Source of the DNA: Prorocentrum cordatum
Lineage: Eukaryota > Sar > Dinophyceae > Prorocentrales > Prorocentraceae
Length of the DNA: 64,000 nt
Direction of reading: 5' to 3'
Assembly: GCA_963575745.1 (NCBI GenBank)
Contig: CAUYUJ010016900.1
Span: 22,501 to 86,500 of the forward strand
Under the pieces are notes generated by a model. That model ran no database searches. It saw only the letters and a program-made list of their open reading frames with translations, and had not been told where the DNA came from. Of this stretch, positions 20,056 to 31,989 are shown in pieces; position 1 is the stretch's first letter; the number at the start of each line of letters is the position of its first letter. The translations under genes and the position numbers were made by a program.

Positions 20056-23000
20056 TTATCGCCGGTTATCGCCGGAGGGGGGCAAGCCGGATAGCCCAGA
20101 GACAACAGTCTCTGAGGTCACCCAAAAGTTGGCGGCCGCGCGCGCGCCCGTCCCCTGGGGCGCTCCTGGGCCCACCCGGTGCCGGGCCGCCTCGGAGGCC
20201 GGCCGTCGGCGCGGGCGCGGGCGCAGGCGCCGCCCTGGGGGCCGCCCCAGCGCCGCTGCAGAGCCGCTCGGTCCGCGCATGGAGCCGCCGCAGCAGTGCC
20301 TGCCTCCGCACTGCCCAAGACACGGCGCGATCCCCAACAGCGCACCGCGTGTCGGTTGACGCCTCCACGACCTGCGCCTTGGGAGCACTGCCAGCCCCAC
20401 CGGCGGCACCGCACGCCAGGCCAGCCTCGCGCGTCGCCACGCGCCGCCGCAGCACCTCCAGCCGCTCCTGCCAGGACGGCGCTGGCGCCGCGCGAGCGCT
20501 GCGGCGCGCCGCGACCTCTGCAAGCAGGCGGCTGGCCTCCGTGCGCCCGCCTCTCGGCCGTGCAGGAGCCCCGCGTGTCGCGGCCCCCTGCCCGTCCGCC
20601 CGCGGGGCCTCCACCGTGCGCCCGCCTCGCAGCACTGCGGGAGCCCCGCGTGTCGCGGTCTCCTGCGCATCCGCCAGCTGGGCCTCCTCCGTGCGCCCGC
20701 CACACGGCGATGCGGGAGACACGCGTGTCGCGGTCCCCTGCGCGTCCGCCAGCGGGGCCTCCACAGAGCCCTGGGCCACGACCGCCTCGTCGGTGCCCTC
20801 CTCGGAGCTGACGTCGACCGAACTGCGCTCGTCGTGCACCGGCGTATCCGTAGCCCATGACCTGCACGTCTTGGGGTCCAGACCACGCAGCAACCTGTCC
20901 CTCCTGGCCGCCTGGTTGCTGACGTAGGTGCGCTGGTGGTGCCCCTTGTCGGTGGGCGGCCCGCGCCACGCCGTCTGCAGCCCCCTCGCCGCTCGGGTCT
21001 GCGCCCACGCGACGCAGACCTCGCAGAAGATGGTGGGCCCCGCGCGCCGCAGCCGATGCCCGAGGTGCAGCACCGCGCCGCAGCCGTCACCCTCGTGCAA
21101 CCACGGGTTCGGCCTCTGCGCCAGCTTGCAGGGCCTGCCACCGTCGCGCGGCTGCAGCGCCTCGGCATCCAGGACCTCAGCGTCGCCCATCCAGTATGGC
21201 CCAGCACCGGCATGCGCCACCTCTGCCGCCGCCATAGGCGTGCCAGCGGGGTCGGCAAACAGCTCGACCTGATGAACTGCCGCGCCGCCGCGCCTGCCTC
21301 AGCACGGGAACGGCGCCCGCACTCGGTGCGCAGCATCCCGCGCTTGCCCTGCGCGCGCACCAGGGAGTGCTCCACCGCTGTCAGCTTCGGCACGGGCGGC
21401 GCTGGCGCCGCGGGCACGTAGCGCACCTCGGGGGCCAAGTCCCCGATGGCCAGGCAGCGCTGCGTTGCCCAACCGATGTAGTCCGCCACCTGCTGGAAGT
21501 GCTGCACATCGATGGCGTAGAACTCCGTGTACACTTGGGACACCGCGTGCTACAAGGCCCCCTGCTTGGCGAACCAGTCCGCCCACAGGTTGCCCGCGTA
21601 CAGCACTGGGTGAAGCCCCGCCGCCAGGTGCGCGTCTACGTCCTGGTGCGCGGGGGCCCAGGACACCTAGGGGCGGCATGTCTGCTGCTGCAGGTGCCTC
21701 CACAACGTGGCGTGCACCGCCTTGGCTCGCTCCAGCTCTACCCCCCAGCTGCTAGCCTCCTGGGCCAGCGCCAGCAGGTCAGTGGCCACGAATCGCGCCT
21801 GCTGCCCCAAGAGCTTGGTGACATGCAGGAGCGCGTGTCGCTCGGCGCGACCCGCCCTCTGCAGGCGGCCAGGAAGGGCCCCGAAGGCCGCGCGAACGGG
21901 CATCCCGTTGGGGCCGAGCTGGACCAGCGACCAACCGCAGGGCCTCAGCTGGGGCATGCTGCTCGCAAAGCCCGGGCCATCGGTGAACGCAATGTTCCCG
22001 CGCTGCTCGTCGCTCGTGCCGCTCCAGTCACTCCGGAGCCTGACCTCCGCCTCGTCGGCCGCAGGCGGCACGCGCGGCGGCGGCGCGGGCAGCCCGACCT
22101 CATGCGCGAACCCGCTGAAGTCCGCGACCCCCACGCCGCTTGCCTGCAGGCCCTCATCACGCATAGTGGTCCATATCTGCTGCAGTCGGTCAGGGAGGAC
22201 GTCCTGCTCTCCTGACAACCGATTCGCAACGAATCGTGCTGTGTCAAGCTCGCTGCCACAAGGGGGGCCAGCCTGGCGTGCGCGCAGCAGGGCCTCGCAG
22301 TCGTACAGCCTGTGACCTGGGGTGTCCGCCTCCGCTCCGCACGCCAGACAGCAGCCATCGGGGGCGACCCCGACGTCTAGCTGCCCCTGCCTGGTCCACG
22401 GCGTGCCTGCCCAGTGGATCCTGAGGCTGGCGGCAGCAGGCCCTCCGGCAACAGCGGCACCCTTGCCGCTCGCGCACAGCCTCGTGGCCCGCTTCCAGAT
22501 CGGCCCCGTGGGCTGCGCGCCGCCGAAGTGGCTCAGGATCTGTCGCCCTTCCCAGCGGCTGACCCCCTCGACGATGTAAGCCTTGAGGTCCGACGGCGAG
22601 GTGGCGAGCATGTTGATGTGCTGCTCCTCGTCAGTGACCAGCACCAGGCTAGACCGCATGTGCCAGCCGATCCTCCAGAGCGTGAGCGTCGTCGAGGCGA
22701 TCGGGCCGCGCCCCGGCCCCCGCGTCGGCTTCTCGACCGGCCGCTGCGTGATGGAGGCCCACGGTCGCTGAAGCCTGCCCAACGATGTCCTCTGCTCCCA
22801 TACCCAGCTGGAGTACCTGACCACGAGCGCCACCGTCGCCTCGTAGACTGGATCGAACCTCGCGCTGCGCTGCGTGGCCAGGTAGATCGTCGCGCCCGAC
22901 GGGCCTGGCCGCGCCCCCGCCAACCGGCTGGCCTCAGCCCGCAGCCTCTGCAGCTCGTCGTCGGAGTTGCCCACGACGCCCGCGCCGTGGCCGGCGCTAG

Positions 23001-23812
23001 GGGGCAGCCCCGTGCGCCGCAGCGCGGTGACCTTGCGGCCAGCAGCACGCTTCAGCGCCGCCAGGCGCCCGCGCCGAAGCGCCAGCGCCTTCGGCCGCAG
23101 CTTGGTCTGCCGTCGCTGGATCCTACCTCCTCCATGGTCATGCCCTAGATTGCGAGCCCAGGGTGGCAGCTGCAAGCCGCGGGATCCCGCGTGCTTCCTG
23201 CACTCTGCGGCTAGGCCCTTGGACGAGGTCACGTCGCCAGACTTGGCGGGCTGCGTGATGATGCCAAGCTGCTTGGCCTCCTCGCGGAAGCGCGTGACCG
23301 CGGCCCGTAAGACGCTGACGTTGATGCTCGCGGTCCTGACCCATTGAAGGGTGACGTCGTCCACGAGGGCCCTGGACGTGACGCCCATGCAGCGCGCCCG
23401 CCCCAGCGCGCGGTGCATCGGCACCGACGCGAGCACGCGCGCGTTCGCGCATCCAGCTAGCACCCCTTGGTAGGACACACTTCGTAGGACACCGAGCCGA
23501 ACGCTTGCAGCCGCCAGGGCTGCCTGTACAGCTCCACCAAAAGCCAGACCAGCGGCAGCGGCATCTTGAGCAGCCGCGCCTCCTGGATCAGGGTCTCGGG
23601 GATCACCGACTCAAATAACTCCAGGCGTCCAGGAGCACGGTGACCACCTGCTCCTCCAACGCGACCGCTACCTCGGTCTCGAGTATCAGGTCGAACGCTG
23701 CATCAGACGACGATCTGCCCGCGCCGGGCCCCCAGATGTCGACGCTGGGGTGCTGCATGAGCCAGCCCTTGGAGATGTCCGCCCGCGCCGTCGACCACCA
23801 GCGCGCCAAAGA
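20056..23812 (-). pseudogene. LINE retrotransposon, 5'-truncated, RT-RNase H-Cys tail, broken
   Basis: Reading leftward from 23812, a partial RT palm begins with LLDAW near 23620, shifts frame, then gives LVELYRQPW and, in the frame of 23478, GVLAGCANARVLASVP and the catalytic ALVDDVTL near 23350. The thumb-like region contains NLGHD. RNase H follows with all expected residues: FTDG, AERHAL, VATDLL and, after an in-frame TAG at 21667-21669, APAHQD and LWADWFAKQG. Another in-frame stop lies near 21550 and a frameshift near 21230. The C-terminal part has the FCEVCVAW Cys motif and a GLDPKT stretch seen at the tails of dinoflagellate LINEs. The endonuclease and first part of RT are absent. It is antisense within the inferred 7.7-kb intron. 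Confidence 0.8.
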
Positions 23813-23815
23813 ATG

Positions 23816-23877
23816 CACGGAGGAGGAGGAGGAGGAGGAGGAGGAGGAGGAGGAGGAGGAGGAGGAGGAGGAGGCAC
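23816..23877 (+). repeat. (GGA)n microsatellite at the LINE truncation point
   Basis: Pure GGA of about 60 bp between the truncated 5' end of the antisense LINE and the 90-bp array. Confidence 0.95.
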
Positions 23878-23879
23878 CC

Positions 23880-24775
23880 CTCACACGTGTCCTGGCCCCA
23901 TCGGGAGCTCCACCGATGGCCCCAGTTCAACCGCCCGCATGCGTCACGCACACCCATGTCGGCACACCCCTCACACGTGTCGTGGCCCCATCGGGAGCTA
24001 CACCGAAGGCCCCAGTGCAACCGCTTGCATGCGTCACGCACACCCATATCGGCACACCCCTCACACGCTTCGTTGCCCCATTTGGAGCTCCACCGAAGGC
24101 CCCATAGGGAGCTCGACCAGATCGCCAGTGGCTGCGTTCGCATGCGCCCACCGCGCCCATTTCGGCACACCCATCACACGCTTCGTGGCCCCATCGGGAG
24201 CTCCACCGGAGGCCCCAGCGAAACCGCTCGCATGCGTCACGCGCATACATTTCGGCACACCCCTCACACGTTTCGTTGTCCCCTAGGGAGCTGCACCGAA
24301 GGCACCAGTGCCAGCGCCCGCATGCGTCATGAATACCCATGTCGGCACACCCCTCACACGTTTCGTGGCTCCACAGGGAGCTCCACCGAAGGCCCCAGTG
24401 CCACCGCCCGCATGCGTCACGCACACCCATGTCGGCACACCCCTCACACGTTTCGTGGCCCCATTTGGAGCTCCGCCGAAGGCCCCATAGGGAGCTCGAC
24501 CGGCGCGCCAGTGGCTGCGTTCGCATGCGCCCACCGCGCCCACCCATCACACGTTTCGCGGCACCATTGGGAGCTAACCGACGGCCCCAGTGGCTTCGTG
24601 CGCATGCGCCCACCGCACCTATTTCGGAATATCTCTCACGCGCTTCGTGGCACCATAGGGAATTCCACCGACGGCCCAGTGGCTGCTTTCACATGCGCCC
24701 ACAGGACAACTTTTGGCACATCACTCACACGTTTCGTGGCCCTACAGGGAGCTCCTCCGAATGCGGTGCGTGCAG
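23880..24775. repeat. 90-bp tandem array (about 10 units)
   Basis: The CACCGA block starts at 23911, 24001 and 24091, and again at 24204, 24294 and 24384, giving a 90-bp period with one irregular spacing. Units share GGAGCTCCACCGAAGGCCCC and TCGCATGCG with the 77-bp array plus an extra GGCACACCCCTCACACG segment. It ends in the same ATGGTTGGGTC flank (24797). Confidence 0.95.
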
Positions 24776-25246
24776 CGACGGTACTCAGAATTGCATATGG
24801 TTGGGTCCTTCGCCGGGCTAATTTGTGGACAGCCATGGGTTTCTTCCACGGCGTTGCTGGCGTTTGTTCTCTTGGCGTGGCCCGCGAGGTAAATCCTGGG
24901 GCCAGGGGTCCCTGGGTTTCTCTCCGTTCGGAGCCAGGAGCCGAGCGCCCAGGCCATGGACAAGACACTTCGCTGATTTTCCGGGCTGGGTTTCCTGCGA
25001 CGGTGTCATGTGGCCGCGCCCACATTGCATGGAGGGAGGGAGGGGGATGAGAAGCAGGATCGTCAGGATGAGGAGTCGGAGGAAGAGGAGTTTGAGGAGG
25101 ATGATCCCGAAAAGGATGACGATGAGGAGGACGAGGAGAGGTACCTCAGGATGGGAGGAGGCGATGGAATCACGAATCGGCAATTGAGTGGGTGTATGAT
25201 AAAGATAAAGTGGTGATGTGGAGTAGAAGGATTCGGTGTGATCGAG
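24776..25246. other. 3' end of the inferred 7.7-kb intron
   Basis: Contains the array-end flank and an acidic GAGGAG/GATGA low-complexity tract (25040-25170). The putative acceptor GATCGAG ends at 25246. Confidence 0.5.
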
Positions 25247-25324
25247 GTCGCCCACGGGGAGCGCGTCATAGAGCAGGGGGACGAGGGCCAGTTCTTCTAC
25301 ATCGCGAAAAGCGGCTGGTTCGAG
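25247..25324 (+). CDS. Exon: cyclic-nucleotide-binding domain core (PKA regulatory-like)
   Basis: 26 codons read VAHGERVIEQGDEG, QFFYIAKSG and WFE. This matches the G-E-x-V-I-x-Q-G-D-x-G-x-x-F-Y-I-x-x-x-G block in the beta strands of cNMP-binding domains. The exon is phase 0 at both ends (acceptor GATCGAG, donor GTTGTC) and joins in frame to 17438-17549. The following cassette with the FGELAL and PRAAT motifs, which contacts cAMP, is not visible downstream, so this may be a pseudogene remnant or the next exon may lie outside or be diverged. Confidence 0.6.
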
Positions 25325-27002
25325 GTTGTCCACCCTTTCTCTTGTCGTGGCACTTACCCTTTGCTGCGTGACACGTCTTCCATCCTCCTTCCATCTCCCC
25401 CCCATCCGTCCTTTCTCCGTCCTTATCTTTGATTTGCTCACGCCGCACCGCCGACCTTTTGGGAGCCCTGGGTGCCTCTTTTTTTCTAGTGGGCGCTGTC
25501 GCAGAAGCGTGCTATCGCCAGGCGTCCATTTTGAAACTGCCTTCGCCCCCCGTCCCTCCCCCTCCTTTCCTTCCCTCCTGCCCCCCCTCCCTCTTCTCCC
25601 CCCTTCCTTCTCTCCTGCCCTCCCTCCCTCTCCCCCCTTCCTTCCCTCCTGCCCTCCTTCCCTCCCTCCCCTCCCTCCTTCGACTGACCATCCCCCGCCC
25701 TCCCTCCATCACCGAGTGTTCAGCGTCCCCAAGCCTTCCCCAGGATAAGCGTGTGCAGATCACGCTTGCTCGGAGAAGCTATCGAACCAGAAAGTACGAG
25801 GGTCTATTCCCGAATCAGAAGTCGCCCTGTTCAACCTGAGCAGTGGCTTTGGTGGTGGTCGGGTCATGCCACCTCGCTTCGCGAAGCGGGCCTCTCCTAT
25901 CCTAGTCCGCCCGCCCTGCCTCCTCCCCGCTCCGCCCGGATGCGGTCGTACCCTTTACGTTTGTTCGTGTTCCACAAGCTTCTTGGCTGGCTTCACGAGT
26001 TGGCCACCTGTCCCTCGTAGCAGCAGTTCTCGCCGAGTTCAGAGGGTGGGATCCGTTGTATCACTATGTGATGGCGGAATCCCTGGAATCCCACCCTCCC
26101 TCCTGCCTTACCTCTTTCCGACCGCTCTTCCTCCTCCCCGCTCCGCCTGCATGCGGGCGTACCCTTCATGGTCGTGCGCTTTTCCCCGCTCCGCCCGCCT
26201 CACCGCATTCAGCCTGAGACTTGCTGGGCGAGTGTGAGGAGCTTCCCAGGGGCCGCTCCCGTGACCCGCTGGGGGGGCTTGCTCGGGAGCTCGCTGGCGG
26301 CTGCGGGGGTCCTCTCGGTGAAGCTCGTCTTGTCATCGCTAGGTCGCGTGCATTCCTTTTCGGCGGGGACCATCGGGGAGCATTCTGGGGCATCCTACGA
26401 AACAATACGCGCACAAAGCCGAACCATGCACGGGAACTGGGCGTCCGAGCGAGGCGAGTCGGAGCGGAGGAAGGTCGTGTTCGCGCATCGCTCGTATCCC
26501 CTGGGCATCGTGGTTTCCTTTCTCCTGGTCGTCTTGGGAAGTTTATCAGTTGGAGTCGATACGTGGATGATCTACACGCCAGGAGTCTTCCTTTATGCTG
26601 CCCCTGCATGTTTTGTCATCTTCAGTGCGTTTTCGAGGTGTCAGTTCGAGTTCCCCTCTTGGACCCCCTTGGGGGTTCTCTTGGGGCCTTCTTATGCGTA
26701 TCGGGAGCCTCTGGGGCAGACTTGGGGCCTTCTTGGGCCGTCTTGGGGCCGTCTTGGGAGCCTTGCTGGCCGTTCTGGGGCGGTCTTGGGGGCCTCGGAG
26801 ACCTTTGAGAAGGTTGCGAGGATCCAACAGGCAGATGTGCTCAACGAGTATGTTCCCCCCCACGGGCTGGGACGATGTTTCGTTTTGGGAGCGCTTTCGG
26901 CACGTCCTGGGACGCGTTGCGGACGGCTGGGGCGACGTGAAAGCCATCTTGGGCCATTTGGGAGCGGCTGGGGGCATGATGCAGGCCATTGGAGGCCGTC
27001 CA
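25325..27002. other. No gene recognised; pyrimidine-rich tracts and CTTGGGGCC repeats
   Basis: 25540-25700 is CCCTCC-rich. 25860-26300 contains two similar CCCGCTCCGCC-bearing segments. 26640-27000 is the degenerate CTTGGGGCC family. Open frames up to 336 codons derive from these repeats (GPSWG-type peptides) and are not accepted as genes. Confidence 0.55.
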
Positions 27003-27151
27003 TGATGGGCTTGTTTTCCACCACCACCACCACCACCAAAGGTAGGAGGGGGAGGGGGTCCTCCTCCTCCTCCTTCTCCTCTTCTTCCTCCTCATCCTCC
27101 ACCTCCTTCCCCCCCAACTTACGGTGGTGGTGGTGGAAAACAGGCCCATCA
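27003..27151. mobile_element. Foldback MITE, copy 2 (149 bp)
   Basis: Starts TGATGGGCTTGTTTTCCACC and ends GGAAAACAGGCCCATCA, flanked by the 5-bp duplication GTCCA (26998-27002 and 27152-27156). The core is CTC-rich, as in copy 1. Confidence 0.92.
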
Positions 27152-27156
27152 GTCCA

Positions 27157-28560
27157 GGGGCATTGTTGGAGCAGCTGATGCCGCCGGCGCGTTTGCCCCC
27201 ACGCACCCCATCGAAACAGGTCGGACCAGAGTCCCAGGAGAGTTGTTTGTGGAGGGGCCCCACGAGGACCCAAGTGGTATCCAAACTGGCCCCTAAGTAG
27301 GCCCCACATGGCCGCGCGATCGCCCCAAGATGTTTCAAGGAGGCTCCCAGGGCGTAACTGAATGCTGCTACGCATCCCTGGTGAGGGCACATCGCCTGGT
27401 GATGATTTTTGGATGGAGCTGGTAGGAGCGCGCGGAGCGTCTCCAATAAGCTAGATAACACGCCGAGAAAAACCTGAGGAATCGGGGATTTGCTTATTTA
27501 ATGCGTTCGCCTTGCCTGCTCTTTTCTCGTTCTGCATGTTGTCCGCCTTCCTCCTGCATTCTTCCATTTCTCTCAGGTTTCATTCCTGGTGGTTTGTATT
27601 TGTTCCTGTCTCCTTCCTTACTCGTTTGTTACGTATTCCTTATGCGTTTGTTATTCCTCCGAATCGAAGACGCCTACGGCGAACCACCGCCGCCTCCTGC
27701 CTTTTGAACACGCCCATGCGGCCATACGTTGGGCCGAAGTCTGGCCAAGCTATGGGACTATGTCTTCCCCCAGGCCATCTTGGGCCAGCTTGGCCGTCTT
27801 GGAGGTATCTTGATGGCCGTCTTGGCCGATTTGGGGTCGTCTTGCGTTGAAGACCGATGAGATCTGTAAGTTTGGCGGCTTCCGGGTTGCCAGCGCGTCA
27901 GGCCCTAAATCCGATCAAACGTCGTCCATCGCGCCGTGTGCCCCTGTGGCAAGCCACAGGGGGCGGCGGGTCCAGTGGCCTGCGACACATTCCGCCGCCA
28001 TGCCTGGGCTGCGGGTCAGAGGCCTCTTGGGGTCTTCTTGGATGCCTCTTGGGGGCCTCTCGGGGGCCTCATGGAGCCTCCGTGGGATCTTCTCGGGCCC
28101 CCCCTTTGCGGACACCTCGGGTGCCCCTTGCGGCCTCTTGGGTGCCTCCTGGAGCCTTAAGGGCCTCTTGGCGGTCTCGTGGTATCTTGGCACAAGAGAT
28201 GTCGTGGGGCCAGCTCGGAATTCCCCCCTCGAGGGCCGAGAACGTTCAATGCCAATGGTTCAATTGTTGTGGATGGGGAAATTCCCGAGAGCGCCCACGA
28301 GCGCCGAGGAGTGCCCAGAACAGTGGGCCTGGATCCCTTGCAGACTCGTTGAAAGGGACTCCAGGGCAGTCCCCTCGGTGCCTACGGACGGCACCGGACG
28401 GCGGATGAAGATGACTTTGGAGGGAAGGGTGCGTCGCACGCGGCACCAGTGCTGCATACTGCCATTGCTCTGGTCCGTCCTGCCTCTCCTCCTGCTCTTC
28501 CTTCTCCTTCTCTCTTCCCGCGAGGTCTTTGTGAGCAAGCAGGGGAAAGAGCCGGTGAAG
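27157..28560. other. No gene recognised; CTTGGGGCC repeats at 27770-28200
   Basis: Several weak frames arise from the repeat family. No conserved motif seen. Confidence 0.5.
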
Positions 28561-29400
28561 GCTCGCGGTCGCTGTCCTTCTGCACAAGAGGATGTGGATG
28601 AGGAGGATGGGGAGAGACGTGGTGGGCGGGATGTACACGGAGGTATGAGGGAGGAGGGAGGCATATGGTGGATGACGATGAGGATGATGACGGCGTTCAG
28701 TGAGTAAGAGAAGCATAATGTTGAGGGTGAGAATGAAGTTGAGTGTGAGAGTGACGATGATCGTGATGACAATGGTGACTACGCTACGACGCTGACTGCG
28801 ATGACGGTGGCGATACTATCAAGGACGACGATGCCGCCGCCGACCGCGACGACGACGATGAGGACGAGGTTGATGATGAGGATGATGGTGAATGTGATGA
28901 AGATGATGTTGATGGCGATTGTGAGGGTGGTGGTGGCGACTATGATGTTCGGAGAAGGAGAACGAGGGATGATGAAGAGGAGGAGGAGGAGCCCTTCTTC
29001 ATCCTCCCGCCTTCTCCCTTCTCTTTCCTTCTCATTCATCAGTCCTTTCTCATCCATCCTCCGTAGTTCATCCCCACCTTCAACTCTTCAGACATGTCTC
29101 ATGCTTCTCCCTCCTGCCTCTTGCCTCCTCCATCTCCTTACTCGCTCGTCTGTCTTCCCCTCATCCTTCTCATTCGTCTCGTCCTCCTCCCCCTCCCCCT
29201 TCCTCCCTCTTCCTCCCTCTTCCTCCCTCGTCCTCCCTCTTCCTCCCATGCGATGACGACGTACGATGACCGCGTACGGCGACGACATACGACAGCGACG
29301 ACGACGCATCGTCGACATTCGACGATGACGACGACGTCCAGCGACGACGATCACGGCGGCGACGACGATACACATAGATGCCGGTATGTAGGTAGAGGTA
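28561..29400. repeat. Degenerate GAT/GAC and CTT trinucleotide region
   Basis: 28600-28960 is GATGAC-rich, 28980-29250 is CTTCCTCC-rich and 29250-29370 is CGACGA-rich. No gene. Confidence 0.7.
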
Positions 29401-29619
29401 GGTCGGTAGGGTGGTGTATATGGGTTTGTGCAGCGCATTGGTGTACCTCTCTACATGTGTGCACGCATGCGCGCAGATTGGGCTATTTGTGTGCGTCCAT
29501 GTGTACGTATCTGTCCAGCTGCCTGAGGCAAGTCCCGACACTGCTCCAGTCTAGCATGACGGGTGGCGATTGCTCGAGGGGACACGGGGAGGCCGTCACG
29601 TGTGACCTACCAGGCCTCT

Positions 29620-29800
29620 TGAAGCAAGGGCGCCCCCGAGGGCGCGAAGTTCTTCGCGCTTCGCGCTTCGCGGTTCGGCGCCGATTCCTCCTCGTCCTCC
29701 TCTTCTCCCCTGGGAGGCGCCCTCGAGGGCGCGAAATCATTCGCGCTTCGCGCCTCGCGCAGCGCGAAGCGCGAAGCTGGGAGCCCTTGTTGAAGGTCCT
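29620..29800. repeat. Duplicated palindromic segment
   Basis: The block GCGCGAA..TTCGCGCTTCGCG with a preceding GGGCGCCC(C)TCGAGGGC-like palindrome occurs twice, about 88 bp apart (near 29628 and 29716). AGGCCTCTTG lies just outside both ends, but that word is common in the surrounding repeat, so I do not claim a target duplication. Confidence 0.6.
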
Positions 29801-30681
29801 GTAGGCCTCTTGGGGCACCCCGGGGCCTCGTGGCACCGCCTCGGGGGCACCTAGGGGGGCTCGTGGGGGGGCCCCCTGGGCCGTCTCGGGGCGCTCTCGG
29901 GCCGTAGGGACGCTCTGGGGCCTATCCTGGCGGGCTCTCTGGGTCTCCTCCTCCTCCTCCTCCTCCTCCTCTTCTTCGGCCAGCTGAGGCACTGGCTTGG
30001 GCCGTCTCGGGGCCGGGGGGAGGTGAGGAGGGGAAGGCCTTCTCAGAAGGCGGCGGGACTCCTCAGAAGCCCTCGCGCCTTCTGAGAGGTTTCTGTGTCG
30101 TCGGGGAGGGCTCAGAAAACTGCTCAGAAGGCGGGGGGCTTCCGAGCCTTTTGAGAAGGCCTTTTCCTTATCAGTGCCCCTTCCTCGCTCGCCGCCAACT
30201 CTTGGAGGCTTCTTGGGCCGTCGTGAGCCGACGAAAGCTCGCAACGGCGAGACTGCGAACATCCTCCAGAATCCGAGCGACGTCAATAATGTTGGCCACT
30301 CCGGGCTTTGCTGGAGGCTCTGTTGGAGCCCTCTGTGGCCGTCTTGGAGGCCTCCTGGGCGGCCTGGAGGCCATCCGGGGCCGCCTCGACAGGCCATCTT
30401 CGGCCGTCTTGGAGCGCTCTGGGGCCACCTTGGCGGCCAGGGTGGCCTGCCCAGGTCGTCTCGGAAGCCATTTTGGGCACCTCGGGCGCCTTGGGGTGGC
30501 GCCAGGGGAGCGTCGGGCAGCCGAGGGAGCCGCGGGAGGAGGGGGCGCCGCGTGCGGCGCGGCGCGGCCCGAGAGGTCGGGGGCTCCCCTGGAAAGATTG
30601 CTCAAGCCCTGCCAGGCAGCGCTTGACATTCTTCCACGCCTTAGCGTGCCAGGAGGCACGGTGGCGAATACACACACACAC

Positions 30682-30682
<1 letters not shown>
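29801..30682. other. CTTGGGGCC-type repeats and a dispersed 70-bp segment
   Basis: 29800-30500 is the degenerate repeat family with a CTC microsatellite at 29945-29975. 30600-30668 (CCCTGCCAGGCAGC and following) resembles 567-645. No gene recognised. Confidence 0.5.
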
Positions 30683-30718
<36 letters not shown>

Positions 30719-31022
30719 TCTCTCTATATACGTGTATATACGCATGTGGCTACACACATATATATATATACATACATATATATACACATCAAGCATGCAC
30801 ACCTCATCTATGCGTACGTGTGTGCATGTGTCGGGTACACATGTATGCACAGGTTTATGTGTCTGTCCGTCGGTCTGTCTGCCTCTCTGTCTGCCTGCCT
30901 GCCTGTCTGTTTCATGTCCGTATGTATGTGTGCATGTGTGCATGTGTGCATGTGTGTGCATGCATGCATGTCTGCATGCATATATGCATGCATGTATGCA
31001 TGCATGCATGCATGTATGTACC
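30683..31022. repeat. (CT)n, (TA)n and (CATG/CTGT)n microsatellites
   Basis: CT repeats (30683-30728), TATATACA repeats (30729-30790), then CTGT and GCATGCAT/GTAT tetranucleotide steps to 31022. Confidence 0.95.
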
Positions 31023-31225
31023 TTATAGATCACCCAAGATAACTTTTTTATCGATGTTAACTTTATAGAAAGTTGTCAACTTTCCGCGAAGTTGACAACT
31101 TTTTTAAAAGATGTTAACTTTTTGTTTTCGGCGACTTGGAAAGTTAACGTTGGCGCGACGAAAAGTTAACATCGACGACGCAAAAAGTTAACATTTTAGA
31201 TAACTATTTTTGAATGTTTTTCGAT
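31023..31225. repeat. GTTAAC-rich segment with TATAGATCA edge, copy 1
   Basis: Starts ACCTTATAGATCAC next to the tetranucleotide tract and contains many AAGTTAAC/GTTAACTT and AGTTGTCAAC words. An inverted-orientation counterpart lies at 51340-51590. Confidence 0.7.
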
Positions 31226-31229
31226 ATGA

Positions 31230-31560
31230 TGTTGCACTTGTGTTGCAGTTTTGTTGCAGTTTTGTTGCAGTTTTAACAAAACTGCAACAAAACTGCAACT
31301 CAGTCGTTGCAGTTTTGTTGCAGTTTTGGTGCAGTTTTAACAAAACTGCAACAACACTGCAACAAAACTGCAACTCAGTCGTTGCAGTTGTGTTGCAGTT
31401 TTGTTGCAGTTTTGGTGCAGTTTTGTTGTAGTTGTGTTGCAGTTGTGTTGCAGTTTTGTTGCAGTTTTGGTGCAGTTTTGTTGTAGTTTTGTTGCAGTTT
31501 TGTTGCGGTGTTGTTGCAGTTTTGTTAAACCTGCAAACTGTGTTGCAGTGTTGTTGCCTT
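31230..31560. repeat. (GTTGCAGTTTT)n array with inverted blocks, array 1
   Basis: An 11-bp unit GTTGCAGTTTT is repeated, with blocks in the opposite orientation (AAAACTGCAAC), giving several perfect hairpins such as at about 31265-31300. The second array is at 40990-41590. Confidence 0.95.
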
Positions 31561-31952
31561 TTTGGTTTCGGTATGGTGTAGAGTGCTGCTGCTATAGCTA
31601 TGATATGCTATGGTAACCTACAGGGTGGAATCTTTGCGGTGCGCGCAGGCAGTGTGATGCAGCGGGTAGGCGCGTCAGACGTGGTGCAAGCGAGCATTAG
31701 CTTGCCTCTATCGCTCTCTCCCTCTCCCTCTCCCTCTTTCCTCCCCTCTCCCTCCTGGCTCACCTCTTTCATGGACTACGTCATTCCTCTTAGCTCCTCT
31801 ATTCATGCTCCTCTGCCTTGTGCCATCTCTCTCGTCGCCTGGGTGAGGACGGGGAAGGCGAGGAGAAGGACGAACAGGGTGAGAACGGGTGTTGCGGAGG
31901 CGTCGGGTAATGATGAGTGTTTTTGATTATGATTACGATGATGATGATGACC

Positions 31953-31989
<37 letters not shown>

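Noticed and set aside
20848-20870. TCCGTAGCCCATG as a spliced-leader relict
   Set aside because: The match ends after about 9 bases and lies inside the antisense LINE coding sequence.
23880-24775. CRISPR-like array
   Set aside because: Units are contiguous 90-bp tandem repeats with no unique spacers, in a eukaryotic context.
26168-27178. 336-codon plus-strand ORF
   Set aside because: It runs through the CTTGGGGCC repeat and the MITE; no conserved motif, GPSWG-type peptide only.
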